A stretch of 41,064 nt of DNA, taken from the NCBI GenBank assembly GCA_013297765.1, contig JAAFID010000010.1, positions 1-41,064 on the forward strand, in the 5' to 3' direction. The notes under the pieces are model-generated. The model saw only the letters and a program-made list of their open reading frames with translations, searched no databases and was not told the origin of the DNA. This DNA comes from Cytophagales bacterium (GTDB lineage Bacteria; Bacteroidota; Bacteroidia; Cytophagales; Cytophagaceae). How positions within the stretch are numbered: position 1 is the stretch's first letter; each line of letters begins with the position of its first letter. The position numbers and the translations under genes are program-made. Shown piece after piece: positions 1-7,833 of this stretch.

Positions 1-916
1 GTCGCCAAGGTGCAACCCTGTTGCCGCCCAATGGAATGTATAGATAATCTCGCAACCAACTTGACAACGATATGTGCCAACGCCGCCAGAACTCAGTAAG
101 ACTGGTGGCTTGGTAGGGGGCATTGGAGTTTTCGGGCAAGTGAAAACCCAATAACAAGGCTATCCCTATGGCCATATCTGAATAGCCCGAAAAGTCGCAG
201 TAAATCTGCAATGTGTAGCCATAGATGCCGAGTAAATTCTCAATTCCGGTGTATAAAGTAGGGTTGTCAAAAATGCGGTCTACAAAATTGCTACTGATGT
301 AATCCGAGATAATGGCTTTTTTCACCAGCCCGCATACAATTAGAAATACACCTCTGCCAGTGTCATCATTGGCTATGGTCAATTGCTTTTGCAACTGTGG
401 CAACAACTCTTTAGGCCTTACGATAGGCCCAGCCACCAAATGGGGGAAGAACGAAACGTAAAAGAAAAAATCGGTAATTCGTTTTACAGGTTTGAATAGC
501 CTACGGTGGGCATCTACCGCATAGCTAATAAGCTCGAAGGTGTAAAATGAAATACCAAGTGGTAAAAATATTTTGGGTAATGTAATTGCCAGTCCAGCTG
601 TGTCGTTGGCAACCGCAGCAAGAAAATTGGCATACTTAAACCAACCCAACAAACCAAGGCATAAAATAATGGCAAATGCCAACAGCCAGTTTCTTGTGGT
701 GCGATTACGACAGGCGTAAATATGTAGCGTTAGGTAATGCACCACCATTGATGTTGCAAGCATCAATATAAAATACCAGCCACTAGATTTGTAATAAAAA
801 TAAATGGAAAACAGCACCACAAAGCTGATGCGTAAACGTGGGGCAAAACGCAGCAAATTATATACAATTAAAAAACCTGCGAATAGCAAAAGAAACAACC
901 CGCTATTGAACAGCAT
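1..916 (-). CDS. MBOAT family O-acyltransferase (partial, C-terminus outside window)
   Basis: The minus strand reads open from about 976 to the window edge, so the gene is truncated at its 3' end. The translated product is a polytopic membrane protein with the MBOAT/AlgI-DltB hallmarks: FYTFELISYAVD near residue 125, FFPHLVAGPIVRP near residue 160, YCDFSGYSDMAIG near residue 240, and FWRRWHISLSSWLRDYLYIP near the edge, the last containing a conserved His. The family moves acyl (usually acetyl) groups across the membrane onto exopolysaccharide or teichoic acid. The ATG at 916 is a conservative start. The upstream codons, including a TTG at 976, also read plausibly (LDPNKIAALLRYQ) and would overlap the preceding SGNH gene, so the true start may lie there. 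It follows two SGNH genes and is probably the last cistron visible of an O-acetylation operon. Confidence 0.9.
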   Translation of the reverse strand, partial: MLFNSGLFLLLFAGFLIVYNLLRFAPRLRISFVVLFSIYFYYKSSGWYFILMLATSMVVHYLTLHIYACRNRTTRNWLLAFAIILCLGLLGWFKYANFLAAVANDTAGLAITLPKIFLPLGISFYTFELISYAVDAHRRLFKPVKRITDFFFYVSFFPHLVAGPIVRPKELLPQLQKQLTIANDDTGRGVFLIVCGLVKKAIISDYISSNFVDRIFDNPTLYTGIENLLGIYGYTLQIYCDFSGYSDMAIGIALLLGFHLPENSNAPYQATSLTEFWRRWHISLSSWLRDYLYIPLGGNRVAPWR

Positions 917-953
917 GGGTTGGCTTGCCTGATACCGCAGCAGGGCTGCAATT

Positions 954-2231
954 TTATTTGGGTCTAGTAAGTTCAAATTTCGAAAATCCAGAAATGATGG
1001 CTTGATACAATAATTCACCTTGCAGCTCGTAACCCTTGCGGTTCAGGTGTAGTAAATCTTTTGACGTTAAATTTTTTCCATGCCACTTAGCAATGCTACC
1101 AAGCCCTCCCATAATTTCAAACAAATCCCAGTAAGCGATATTGTTGTTATTGCAATAATCTATAAGCACATTTCTGGCAATGGGAATATTGTTGTTTTTA
1201 TACTTTTTACTTCTGAAATGATCGCCCGGAATGGTTATTAACAGAGAGGCTTGGGGGTTATTAATTTTTAATGCAGTAATCAAAGTATCTACTTGCAATT
1301 TAAAAATTGCTGGGTCAAAAGATCTAGAGAAGGCTTCGTTAGTGCCTAACGAAATAATAATTAGATTGGGTTTTAACACTTTTTGTTGCTCTTGAAAATA
1401 TACGGATTTGTTGTAGTGCCTATACTCTGCTCCATTGATGCCAATGGTATTGTAAACAATTCCTGGCCTACTATTTTCAAGTACCAAACCATAAATCATG
1501 GTGTAATTTGGGTGGGTAAATGATCTTATGCGGGTGTTCAAACTTATGGTATTTTCCACATTCAGCAAGGGAACTTCTGAGTGAAATTTTTTATCTTCCG
1601 ATGGCAAGGAAGACACCATAGCAGTAGTTCCGCCGCAGCTATCGGTGATTTCAAAATCAAAACAATTTGTACACTTTTCATGAAATAAAGTGACCTTATT
1701 AAACTGGTAATTCAAATTGGGTTTGTTGCCTACCGTGATTTGAATACTTGCATTCATCTCCTCTGTTTTCAAGGTGAGACCGCCCACACCTATAGGCATG
1801 GAGTCTGCAATGGCAATATTTCTTTTACTCTTCCAAATATTATTACTGGATGTCTTATAGGTGTATGGTTCATTGGTACGCCCTACTTTGTATGGCACTA
1901 CAAGGCCACGACCAGCATTGCCGTAGGCAAGCTGCAACTGCTCTCTCAATTTTCCTGAAAACAAATCAGCCTGCAAGTGCGAGTCGCCAATATGAGTAAT
2001 GCGTACAGTAGCATTTCTGTTGGTTTTTAACTGTTGCAAATGGATATAAAATGAATCTAGTGCTGTACCCTCATTTTGTAGTTTATTAGCTAATATTTTT
2101 ACAAAAGGATACAGCTTTTTGATTTCTTGCAAGTCTTGAGCAAAACCATGCGAAGTGCCCATGATTACTAGCGTAAACAAGAAAAGTAATGAACGCATAG
2201 AAAGATTAATTTTGCCCATATTTACTTTCAT
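954..2231 (-). CDS. Exported SGNH/GDSL-type hydrolase-like protein of O-acetylation operon
   Basis: This 425-aa protein has an N-terminal hydrophobic export signal (RSLLFLFTLVIMGTSHGFAQ). SGNH blocks are visible: block I ITHIGDSHLQAD (Ser nucleophile around residue 83), a central GING, block III LIIISLGTNEAF with the Asn, and block V DLLHLNRKGYEL giving Asp and His. DSH in place of the classical GDSL is common in AlgX/AlgJ- and PatB-like acetylation partners. It overlaps the upstream SGNH gene by 26 bp and abuts the MBOAT gene, so translational coupling is likely. By context it takes acetyl groups delivered by the MBOAT protein and transfers them to, or removes them from, a periplasmic polysaccharide; the substrate cannot be told from sequence. 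Confidence 0.8.
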   Translation of the reverse strand: MKVNMGKINLSMRSLLFLFTLVIMGTSHGFAQDLQEIKKLYPFVKILANKLQNEGTALDSFYIHLQQLKTNRNATVRITHIGDSHLQADLFSGKLREQLQLAYGNAGRGLVVPYKVGRTNEPYTYKTSSNNIWKSKRNIAIADSMPIGVGGLTLKTEEMNASIQITVGNKPNLNYQFNKVTLFHEKCTNCFDFEITDSCGGTTAMVSSLPSEDKKFHSEVPLLNVENTISLNTRIRSFTHPNYTMIYGLVLENSRPGIVYNTIGINGAEYRHYNKSVYFQEQQKVLKPNLIIISLGTNEAFSRSFDPAIFKLQVDTLITALKINNPQASLLITIPGDHFRSKKYKNNNIPIARNVLIDYCNNNNIAYWDLFEIMGGLGSIAKWHGKNLTSKDLLHLNRKGYELQGELLYQAIISGFSKFELTRPK

Positions 2232-3621
2232 AATGTTGCAAGTTTTCTATCATCCAATCATAAATCAGATGTCCAATTTTTTCCGCACCTCGATAATTGA
2301 AATGCGTGTAGTCTTTATTGGCAAGGGCTGTATCTGCCTCGACCCACTTCACCATCGTATTTTCGCCACCCATGCTTCGGTAAAGGTTAAAGAAGGCAAT
2401 ATTATTTTTTTTTGCAATTCTGTACTGAGCTTCTAGCAGATATTTCAAGTTTGGTTCGGTCACAAAAGCACCGTCCACTTTACTACTTTTGTCGCTAATG
2501 CCTACCAGCAATATTGCGGTATTGGGACAAGCTATTTTTAAATTTTGGATTACCTTGTTCATACCACGTTCATACCAATTGAAAACTTTTAAATCAGAAC
2601 TAAGCACGTTGAGCCCGTAGTGTAGCACAATCATATCGTAATGGAGGTACTGGTTGAAAGAGCGAATCATTTCCACATTTAACCTCGAGAGTAGCATACC
2701 TGAATTGCCACGCAAAGAAAAATTATCGACAAATATACCACTATCACTTTCCATACTTAGCCCGAAAATATTTTGTTTTGATGGACTAGAGACTCCAATC
2801 TGTGCGGTATTCAGCAATGTAGTTGAAGAGAGAATTTTTTCATTGACCATATTTTTGCCTAGCAATAAAAATTTTGTCGATGTTTTTCCATTGTAAAAAA
2901 TTGCCGTGGATGGCTTGCCAATAGAGGGGGCGTAATACATTTTCACAGTTTCAAATTGATGCAATCGAACACTATTTTTAACACCCCAATATTTTGCCCA
3001 CGTATAGTCTAGCTTACTAGAATCAATAGCAGCAGAGTCTATAGGTGCAAAAAATCCATAGCCCGATATGCCGCAGTCGCTTGCTTTATTTTTTGGATTT
3101 AGCAAGGAAAACGTTGTCCATTTGGCATCAAATTTATGGGCTATTGTTTTTCTGAAACTAGCTACAGCACTGGTGATGGGGACAAAGCCTATTCCTCTGC
3201 CACCATATTTATTTTGTAGCAGTCTTCTTAGATTTTCAGTAATTAAATCGCCTTCTATCACCGAATCGCCAAAGTAAGCGATGCGAATTTTTTTCTTTTG
3301 ATGCTTTATGTCTTGAATGGATTTATAAAAAATATTCATGCTGCAAGCACTGTCACCATTGAGGTTTGGAATCAATTCTGGATTTATAACACTGTCATCT
3401 TCTATTGGTAATTGTGCTATAACGGCTGTATCTAATGGGCGAGAGGTTGCAATCTCCACTTTTGCTGTCGAGGAAACATGTCGTATATCCGCAATAAGGT
3501 CAACTGATTTCAGTTTATTTGACAACAGAAATTCTTTAGGAATATATGCAATAGCCACGAGAAACAATAGTGTGCAAAGCACTATCCATAAAGGCTGGTA
3601 AGAATATTCTTGTTGTTGCAT
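2206..3621 (-). CDS. Membrane-anchored SGNH hydrolase-like protein
   Basis: I start this gene at the ATG at 3621 (MQQQEYSYQPLW), about 471 aa. The open frame extends upstream to 3765, but the extra 48 residues look like untranslated leader and would bury the single N-terminal membrane segment (PLWIVLCTLLFLVAIAYIP). The SGNH core follows: block I IRIAYFGDSVIEGD, RGNSG, block III MIVLHYGLNVLS with Asn, and block V DYTHFNYRGAEKIG supplying Asp and His. A paralogue-like SGNH protein follows with a 26-bp overlap, then the MBOAT gene. One membrane-anchored plus one secreted SGNH protein with an MBOAT resembles bacterial polysaccharide O-acetylation machines; this role is inferred from context. Confidence 0.77.
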   Translation of the reverse strand: MQQQEYSYQPLWIVLCTLLFLVAIAYIPKEFLLSNKLKSVDLIADIRHVSSTAKVEIATSRPLDTAVIAQLPIEDDSVINPELIPNLNGDSACSMNIFYKSIQDIKHQKKKIRIAYFGDSVIEGDLITENLRRLLQNKYGGRGIGFVPITSAVASFRKTIAHKFDAKWTTFSLLNPKNKASDCGISGYGFFAPIDSAAIDSSKLDYTWAKYWGVKNSVRLHQFETVKMYYAPSIGKPSTAIFYNGKTSTKFLLLGKNMVNEKILSSTTLLNTAQIGVSSPSKQNIFGLSMESDSGIFVDNFSLRGNSGMLLSRLNVEMIRSFNQYLHYDMIVLHYGLNVLSSDLKVFNWYERGMNKVIQNLKIACPNTAILLVGISDKSSKVDGAFVTEPNLKYLLEAQYRIAKKNNIAFFNLYRSMGGENTMVKWVEADTALANKDYTHFNYRGAEKIGHLIYDWMIENLQHYESKYGQN

Positions 3622-4202
3622 ACAGTCATAAAGGTAATCATATTTAGAAAAGATATGGAGATGGTATGAACTAGATTTTTGCGAATAGATTATGTTTTTG
3701 ATGAAATGTATTGTTCCTATTAAATCATTTTGCCATCGTTCAACCCAACAAATATGGCTTTTCAACGCTAAGTTTTAATTTTTATACTATTATTTTAGAA
3801 TATTTATTTGTTGCATTTGATAATAATTACTGCTTTAATTTTTTGCTTTTGATTATTTTAATCAACGCACTATAATCTCTACAAGTATTATGAATATTGG
3901 GTAGTAGCTCTTTTTAATCGATATCGTCTGGTTTGCAATTTCACATCGCTGCACGTAGAACGCAACGTAGGCAATGGTTGCATTTATTTATTTTGGCAAA
4001 TGAAGTAAAGAATATTAAACATTTTTTTTATTTTAGCGGTATAATGCATTGAATTAAATTCATTCATTTCGCCTAACAATAAAGATTATTTTAATAAAAT
4101 ATTTTTCTATAGTTTCCCTCTGTATCGCCCGTAGATACAAGGTTTCAGAAGAATTAAAATTGATTAGCCTGTTCACAACAATTACACCCAAACCAAACAA
4201 CT
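3622..4202. other. AT-rich divergent intergenic region
   Basis: This 581-bp stretch separates the minus-strand SGNH operon from the plus-strand AKP-rich gene and must hold promoters for both. I see no open frame with coding character apart from the doubtful upstream extension of the SGNH gene. No clear TAnnTTTG box or hairpin stands out. It is much richer in A+T than the flanking genes. Confidence 0.5.
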
Positions 4203-4592
4203 ATGTCTGCAACAAAAAAAACAACTCCTGCACCAGCGAAGAAAGCTGCTGCTCCTGCAAAGAAAGCTACACCTGCACCAGCAGATAAATCTGCTGCTCC
4301 AGCAAAGAAGGCTGCACCAGCACCTGCAAAGAAACCTGCTGCTCCAGTGAAAAAAGCTGCTGCACCAGCAAAGAAGGCTGCACCAGCACCTGCAAAGAAA
4401 GCTGCTGCTCCAGCGAAGAAAGCTGCACCAGCACCTGCTAAGAAAGCCGCTGCCCCAGTGAAGAAAGCTGCCCCAGCACCTGCAAAGAAAGCCGCTGCCC
4501 CAGTGAAGAAGGCTGCTCCAGCGAAAAAAGCTGCCCCAGCACCTGCAAAGAAAGCCGCTGCCCCAGCTAAAAAAGCTGCTGGTAAAAAATAA
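4203..4592 (+). CDS. Ala/Lys/Pro-rich histone H1-like basic protein
   Basis: This 129-aa product is made almost entirely of Ala, Lys and Pro in repeats of the type AAPAKKAAPAPAKK and ends AAGKK. It has no folded domain, no signal peptide and no membrane segment. Such tails resemble eukaryotic H1 C-termini and bacterial H1-like proteins (Hc1/Hc2, AlgP-type), which bind DNA non-specifically through lysine-rich, disordered segments. Nucleoid compaction is therefore the likely role, but it is inferred from composition alone. The DNA is also repetitive (units around gcaccagcacctgcaaagaa), so copy number may vary between strains by slippage. The gene is monocistronic, followed after 19 bp by a strong hairpin terminator. 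Confidence 0.75.
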   Translation: MSATKKTTPAPAKKAAAPAKKATPAPADKSAAPAKKAAPAPAKKPAAPVKKAAAPAKKAAPAPAKKAAAPAKKAAPAPAKKAAAPVKKAAPAPAKKAAAPVKKAAPAKKAAPAPAKKAAAPAKKAAGKK

Positions 4593-4607
4593 TTTTACCT
4601 CACCAAT

Positions 4608-4734
4608 TAATAAAAAAACTCCTGAATATATTTTCTGGAGTTTTTTTATGGCCTTTGAAAATACTTGCCACAAACCTAATCGGCATAGTTGTCTCTAATG
4701 TTGGCAAAGAATGCCTCTCTGTATATGTCGCCAA
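4608..4734. repeat. 127-bp tandem duplication, copy 1
   Basis: This copy is identical to 4735-4861. It contains the terminator hairpin and a second copy of the last 18 or so codons of the LytTR regulator gene, now stranded outside that gene. The duplication is bounded by CCAA at 4603-4606, at 4731-4734 and at the outer end of copy 2. Confidence 0.92.
4612..4647. terminator. Bidirectional hairpin terminator, copy 1
   Basis: The stem is AAAAAAACTCC paired with GGAGTTTTTTT, with a further GAA/TTC pairing inside the loop after a T-T mismatch. The A-run on one side and T-run on the other make it usable in both directions. It lies 19 bp after the AKP-rich gene. Confidence 0.85.
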
Positions 4735-4861
4735 TAATAAAAAAACTCCTGAATATATTTTCTGGAGTTTTTTTATGGCCTTTGAAAATACTTGCCACAA
4801 ACCTAATCGGCATAGTTGTCTCTAATGTTGGCAAAGAATGCCTCTCTGTATATGTCGCCAA
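4735..4861. repeat. 127-bp tandem duplication, copy 2
   Basis: This is the second perfect copy, offset by exactly 127 bp. It runs into the 3' end of the LytTR gene, whose stop codon lies at 4803-4805. It is the functional copy for that gene. Confidence 0.92.
4739..4774. terminator. Bidirectional hairpin terminator, copy 2
   Basis: Same hairpin as the copy at 4612-4647, 127 bp further on. It sits 29 bp beyond the stop codon of the minus-strand LytTR gene and most directly serves that gene. Confidence 0.85.
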
Positions 4862-5516
4862 CGGGTATCTCGTGTTCGCCAATATAAATGCGGTTCTTTT
4901 GAATTGAGTTTATTTTTTTCAGCGACACTATAAACGAGCGGTGCACTCTAATAAAAAGGTTAGTAGGCAATTTCTCTTCCATATATTTCAAACTTAAAAT
5001 GGTAAGTATGGGCTTACTACCATCAAATATTTTGATGTAATCTTTCAAACCCTCTATAAATAGAATATCCTCAAAATTAATTTTGATAATTTTGTAATCG
5101 GCACGCACATAAATATGGTCGTTGTGCGTATTGGCACTACCAATATTGGCTTGCGTGGTATATTGCAAGTATTCTTGGGCTTTGTTTACAGCTTTTAAAA
5201 ATCTGTCGTAGGCAAAAGGTTTCAGCAAATAATCTATGGCATCGAGCGTATAACTTTCTACTGCATAATGATTGTAGGCTGTAGAAAAGATAACAATGGG
5301 TGGATTTTTTAAACTTTTAAGCAATTGTATTCCCGAAAGGTCGGGCATTTGAATGTCCAAAAATATCAAATCTATTTTTTGGTCTGTCAATATTTGCAAG
5401 GCTTCCATGCCCGATTTGCATGTAGCCACTAGGCTCAAAAAAGGTACTTTGGCAATCATTCCCTTGAGTATATCTAGTGCCAAAGGTTCATCGTCTACAG
5501 CTATACAGGTCATCAT
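4803..5516 (-). CDS. LytTR-family two-component response regulator
   Basis: This 237-aa protein has an N-terminal receiver domain (acidic pocket AVDDEP, phospho-acceptor in LIFLDIQMPDLSG near residue 54, STAYNHY with the conserved Ser/Thr, DYLLKPF with the Lys) and a C-terminal LytTR DNA-binding domain from about residue 130 (ILFIEGLKDYIKI, RVHRSFIVSLKKI, IPVGDIYREAF). It is a transcription factor normally phosphorylated by a LytS-type histidine kinase. The likely partner is encoded at 7817-8863, on the same strand but separated by the secreted PKD protein gene. Its last codons lie in the 127-bp tandem duplication, so the duplication left the reading frame intact. Confidence 0.93.
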   Translation of the reverse strand: MMTCIAVDDEPLALDILKGMIAKVPFLSLVATCKSGMEALQILTDQKIDLIFLDIQMPDLSGIQLLKSLKNPPIVIFSTAYNHYAVESYTLDAIDYLLKPFAYDRFLKAVNKAQEYLQYTTQANIGSANTHNDHIYVRADYKIIKINFEDILFIEGLKDYIKIFDGSKPILTILSLKYMEEKLPTNLFIRVHRSFIVSLKKINSIQKNRIYIGEHEIPVGDIYREAFFANIRDNYAD

Positions 5517-5661
5517 ATTGCAAGAAGTTAAGTATTGTATAATTTAAAAGTAAGGGTTTTCTGTGTATTTATTATTCGTAACTTATTATTATTGTGGGTA
5601 CATTTTATTTAAAAAAAATATTTGATAGGATCAGGCAACCATTTTGTATTTGTGCAGACTA

Positions 5662-5669
5662 TAGATTTG
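5662..5669 (+). promoter_or_regulatory. Candidate -7 box (TAGATTTG) for the PKD-protein gene
   Basis: TAGATTTG matches the Bacteroidota TAnnTTTG box and lies 37 bp before the start codon. A TTTG at 5643 is a possible upstream element, but its 15-bp spacing is shorter than the usual value of about 19. Confidence 0.4.
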
Positions 5670-5705
5670 AAATCAAAAATATCAATATTTTAACAACTCA
5701 ATATT

Positions 5706-7778
5706 ATGAAAAAACTAAATCACCTTTCCTTGCCTTTATTGGTTTGGTTGTGTAGCTGGGTCATGGTGGCTCAGGCACAAGTAGCGGTTTCCAAGTGTGA
5801 GACAAATTTTAAATATAGTTTTCAAAATAATTTTTGCCCACCCACTGCTCTTTGTTTGGTGGCAGACCATGTGAATTATACTTTCGCTACTCAGCAAAAT
5901 GCTGATTACTATTCTTGGAATTTTGGCGATGGCAGTTCTGCCATAGATTCAATAGGTAAAATTGCTCATTCATATTTCAAGCCCGGCAAATATAAGGTTT
6001 CGCTAATTGCTTATTATAATGCGAAAACTCAAAATCCTTGCAAAGCCACTTACTTGGAAATAATTGAGGTCAAATTCCCCTACGACACCATACTGCCCTC
6101 GCCATGTGCCGCAGACTTACAAACCTCTACTAGCAGCTTGAGCATGAAGGCTTGGGATGCCAAACAGTCTATCACAACAGACGCCATGACCCAAACACTC
6201 TATTTTTGGAACTATGGCGATGGCAGTAAATCGGTGGGGTCTAATAGCGAGAGCGGCACAGCCCACGATTATAAAAAAGGAGGCAAATATTTACTAAAAA
6301 TGACCAAACTAATCCTTACTGCTTACAAATCTTCAGAATCGTGTACTGGTAGTATCACCGTTGATTCCATAATTTTCAAAGTACCCTGCTACCAAAAAGA
6401 GATTTGTCGTGAAACGCATTCAAAATGGATTGTGGTTGAAACAGAAAATACTACTAGCTGTACACTTGGCTTGATAAATTCTGTCGATAATTTCACGCTT
6501 ACTACTTATGATGCCAGCATGAGACCAACAATATATGACCCCAATACAAAATCTATTTTTCATTGGGATTTTGGCGATGGCAAAACCAATAGCACCAACA
6601 CTGCCGAGGTAAAATACACCTACCAAAAAGCAGGAAAATATTTGGTGACGATGAATATGGCGACATTGCGAGATGATTCTAAAATAGATCCCACCAAGGC
6701 CACTTGCTCTGCCGCTTACGCAGATTCATTGTTGCACATGAGCATTCCTTGTTTTTATACTGTAGTATGTCGCAACAAATATTCTTTTTGGGTAACTATA
6801 GGCACAGCAGATACTACTTATAATAACAATTGCCAAAGAAAAGCGATTGTAACGGTAAGTGGAAACACCATTTCTTATATCGACAACGCTGGCAAGATAG
6901 CACCAATCAATACGGTAAAATATAATTACTGGTCATTTGGCGATGGTACAGATACCGTAGCATTGAGTGGAGTTCATACCTATAAAAAAGCAGGAAAATA
7001 TTTGGTAAAACTTCACTCGGCTCAATACAATAATGTACAAATGTTGGTGTATTGTAATTCAATATCATATGATTCAATTTTACATACTTGGATACCTTGC
7101 TACCATCGTCTAAACTGCCGTAGCGTAGATTCTGTGTGGGTAGAGGTGGGTAAAGAAAATCCTATCAATACATGTTTGGAAATAACTTCTATTGGCAAAG
7201 AAATAACTGTCGATATGGCTTTGGCCTATACTGCCGATTTTAAACCAGGTGTTTTTCATCACCGCTACTACAATTTTGGCGATGGTAGCGATACCATGGG
7301 CGTAAACCAAGCCACGCATACTTATAAAAAAGATGGAACTTATTTGGTAACTGGAACGGAAGTGACCTATTACGCTGGGGCACTAGAGAGAGAGCAACTT
7401 TATCCCGATTCAGTAATCTATCAATGCAAAGCCATCATTGCCGACCCCAGTGTTCGCTTTGTAAGTCCTTACTGCCCTACCAAAGAATTAAGCAGAATAG
7501 TGTGTAGCGAATGGATTACCATCAACAACAACAAACTTGTTACCAGCATCAGCCCTAATCCTGCTAATGAGTTTGCAAATTTGTATTTAGAAAATGCAGT
7601 AAACAACGTAGATTTTATGATATACAATGCTGCAGGAATGTTGGTAAAGAAAATCGAAAATATAGCTAATGGTACACAGCAATTCGACACTACCGATATG
7701 GCTACAGGCCTGTATCTATACACCATTTCAAAAGATGGAAATATATTGAAACGTGATAAATTTGCTGTAAATAGATAG
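5706..7778 (+). CDS. Secreted five-PKD-repeat protein with T9SS type A sorting domain
   Basis: This 690-aa protein starts with a signal peptide ending near AQAQ (residue 25). Five PKD-like motifs follow at about residues 71, 168, 287, 408 and 521 (WNFGDG, WNYGDG, WDFGDG, WSFGDG, YNFGDG), each closed by a segment of the type YKKAGKYLV. Between them a second motif recurs: PC, then CR, then S-x-W-V/I, then a further Cys (PCYQKEICR, PCFYTVVCR, PCYHRLNCR), giving a composite unit of roughly 115 residues. From about residue 613 there is a type A T9SS C-terminal domain (SPNPANEF, TGLYLYTISKDG, ending FAVNR), which directs export and surface attachment. No catalytic site is visible, so it is likely an adhesin or structural surface protein. 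It lies between the LytTR regulator and LytS kinase genes, transcribed opposite to both. Confidence 0.87.
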   Translation: MKKLNHLSLPLLVWLCSWVMVAQAQVAVSKCETNFKYSFQNNFCPPTALCLVADHVNYTFATQQNADYYSWNFGDGSSAIDSIGKIAHSYFKPGKYKVSLIAYYNAKTQNPCKATYLEIIEVKFPYDTILPSPCAADLQTSTSSLSMKAWDAKQSITTDAMTQTLYFWNYGDGSKSVGSNSESGTAHDYKKGGKYLLKMTKLILTAYKSSESCTGSITVDSIIFKVPCYQKEICRETHSKWIVVETENTTSCTLGLINSVDNFTLTTYDASMRPTIYDPNTKSIFHWDFGDGKTNSTNTAEVKYTYQKAGKYLVTMNMATLRDDSKIDPTKATCSAAYADSLLHMSIPCFYTVVCRNKYSFWVTIGTADTTYNNNCQRKAIVTVSGNTISYIDNAGKIAPINTVKYNYWSFGDGTDTVALSGVHTYKKAGKYLVKLHSAQYNNVQMLVYCNSISYDSILHTWIPCYHRLNCRSVDSVWVEVGKENPINTCLEITSIGKEITVDMALAYTADFKPGVFHHRYYNFGDGSDTMGVNQATHTYKKDGTYLVTGTEVTYYAGALEREQLYPDSVIYQCKAIIADPSVRFVSPYCPTKELSRIVCSEWITINNNKLVTSISPNPANEFANLYLENAVNNVDFMIYNAAGMLVKKIENIANGTQQFDTTDMATGLYLYTISKDGNILKRDKFAVNR

Positions 7779-7802
7779 AGATATAAATTGGCTATATTCT
7801 CG

Positions 7803-7833
7803 AAGGGTAAGCATTTTTACAATGCTTGCCCTT
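7803..7833. terminator. Hairpin terminator between convergent PKD and lytS-like genes
   Basis: AAGGGTAAGCATT pairs with AATGCTTGCCCTT across a 5-nt loop, with one G-T pair. The plus-strand side is followed by a TATTATTTTT run. It overlaps the stop codon of the minus-strand kinase gene and probably serves both genes. Confidence 0.75.

Noticed and set aside
1740-3601. Small plus-strand frames opposite the SGNH genes
   Set aside because: Antisense shadows of well-supported minus-strand genes.
4182-4673. 163-codon minus-strand frame rich in Cys, Trp, Ser and Phe
   Set aside because: It is the antisense of the Ala/Lys/Pro repeats; its composition follows entirely from the coding strand.
4600-4907. 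Several overlapping frames around the terminator
   Set aside because: They come from the 127-bp duplication and contain LytTR C-terminal codons joined to terminator sequence, with no independent gene.
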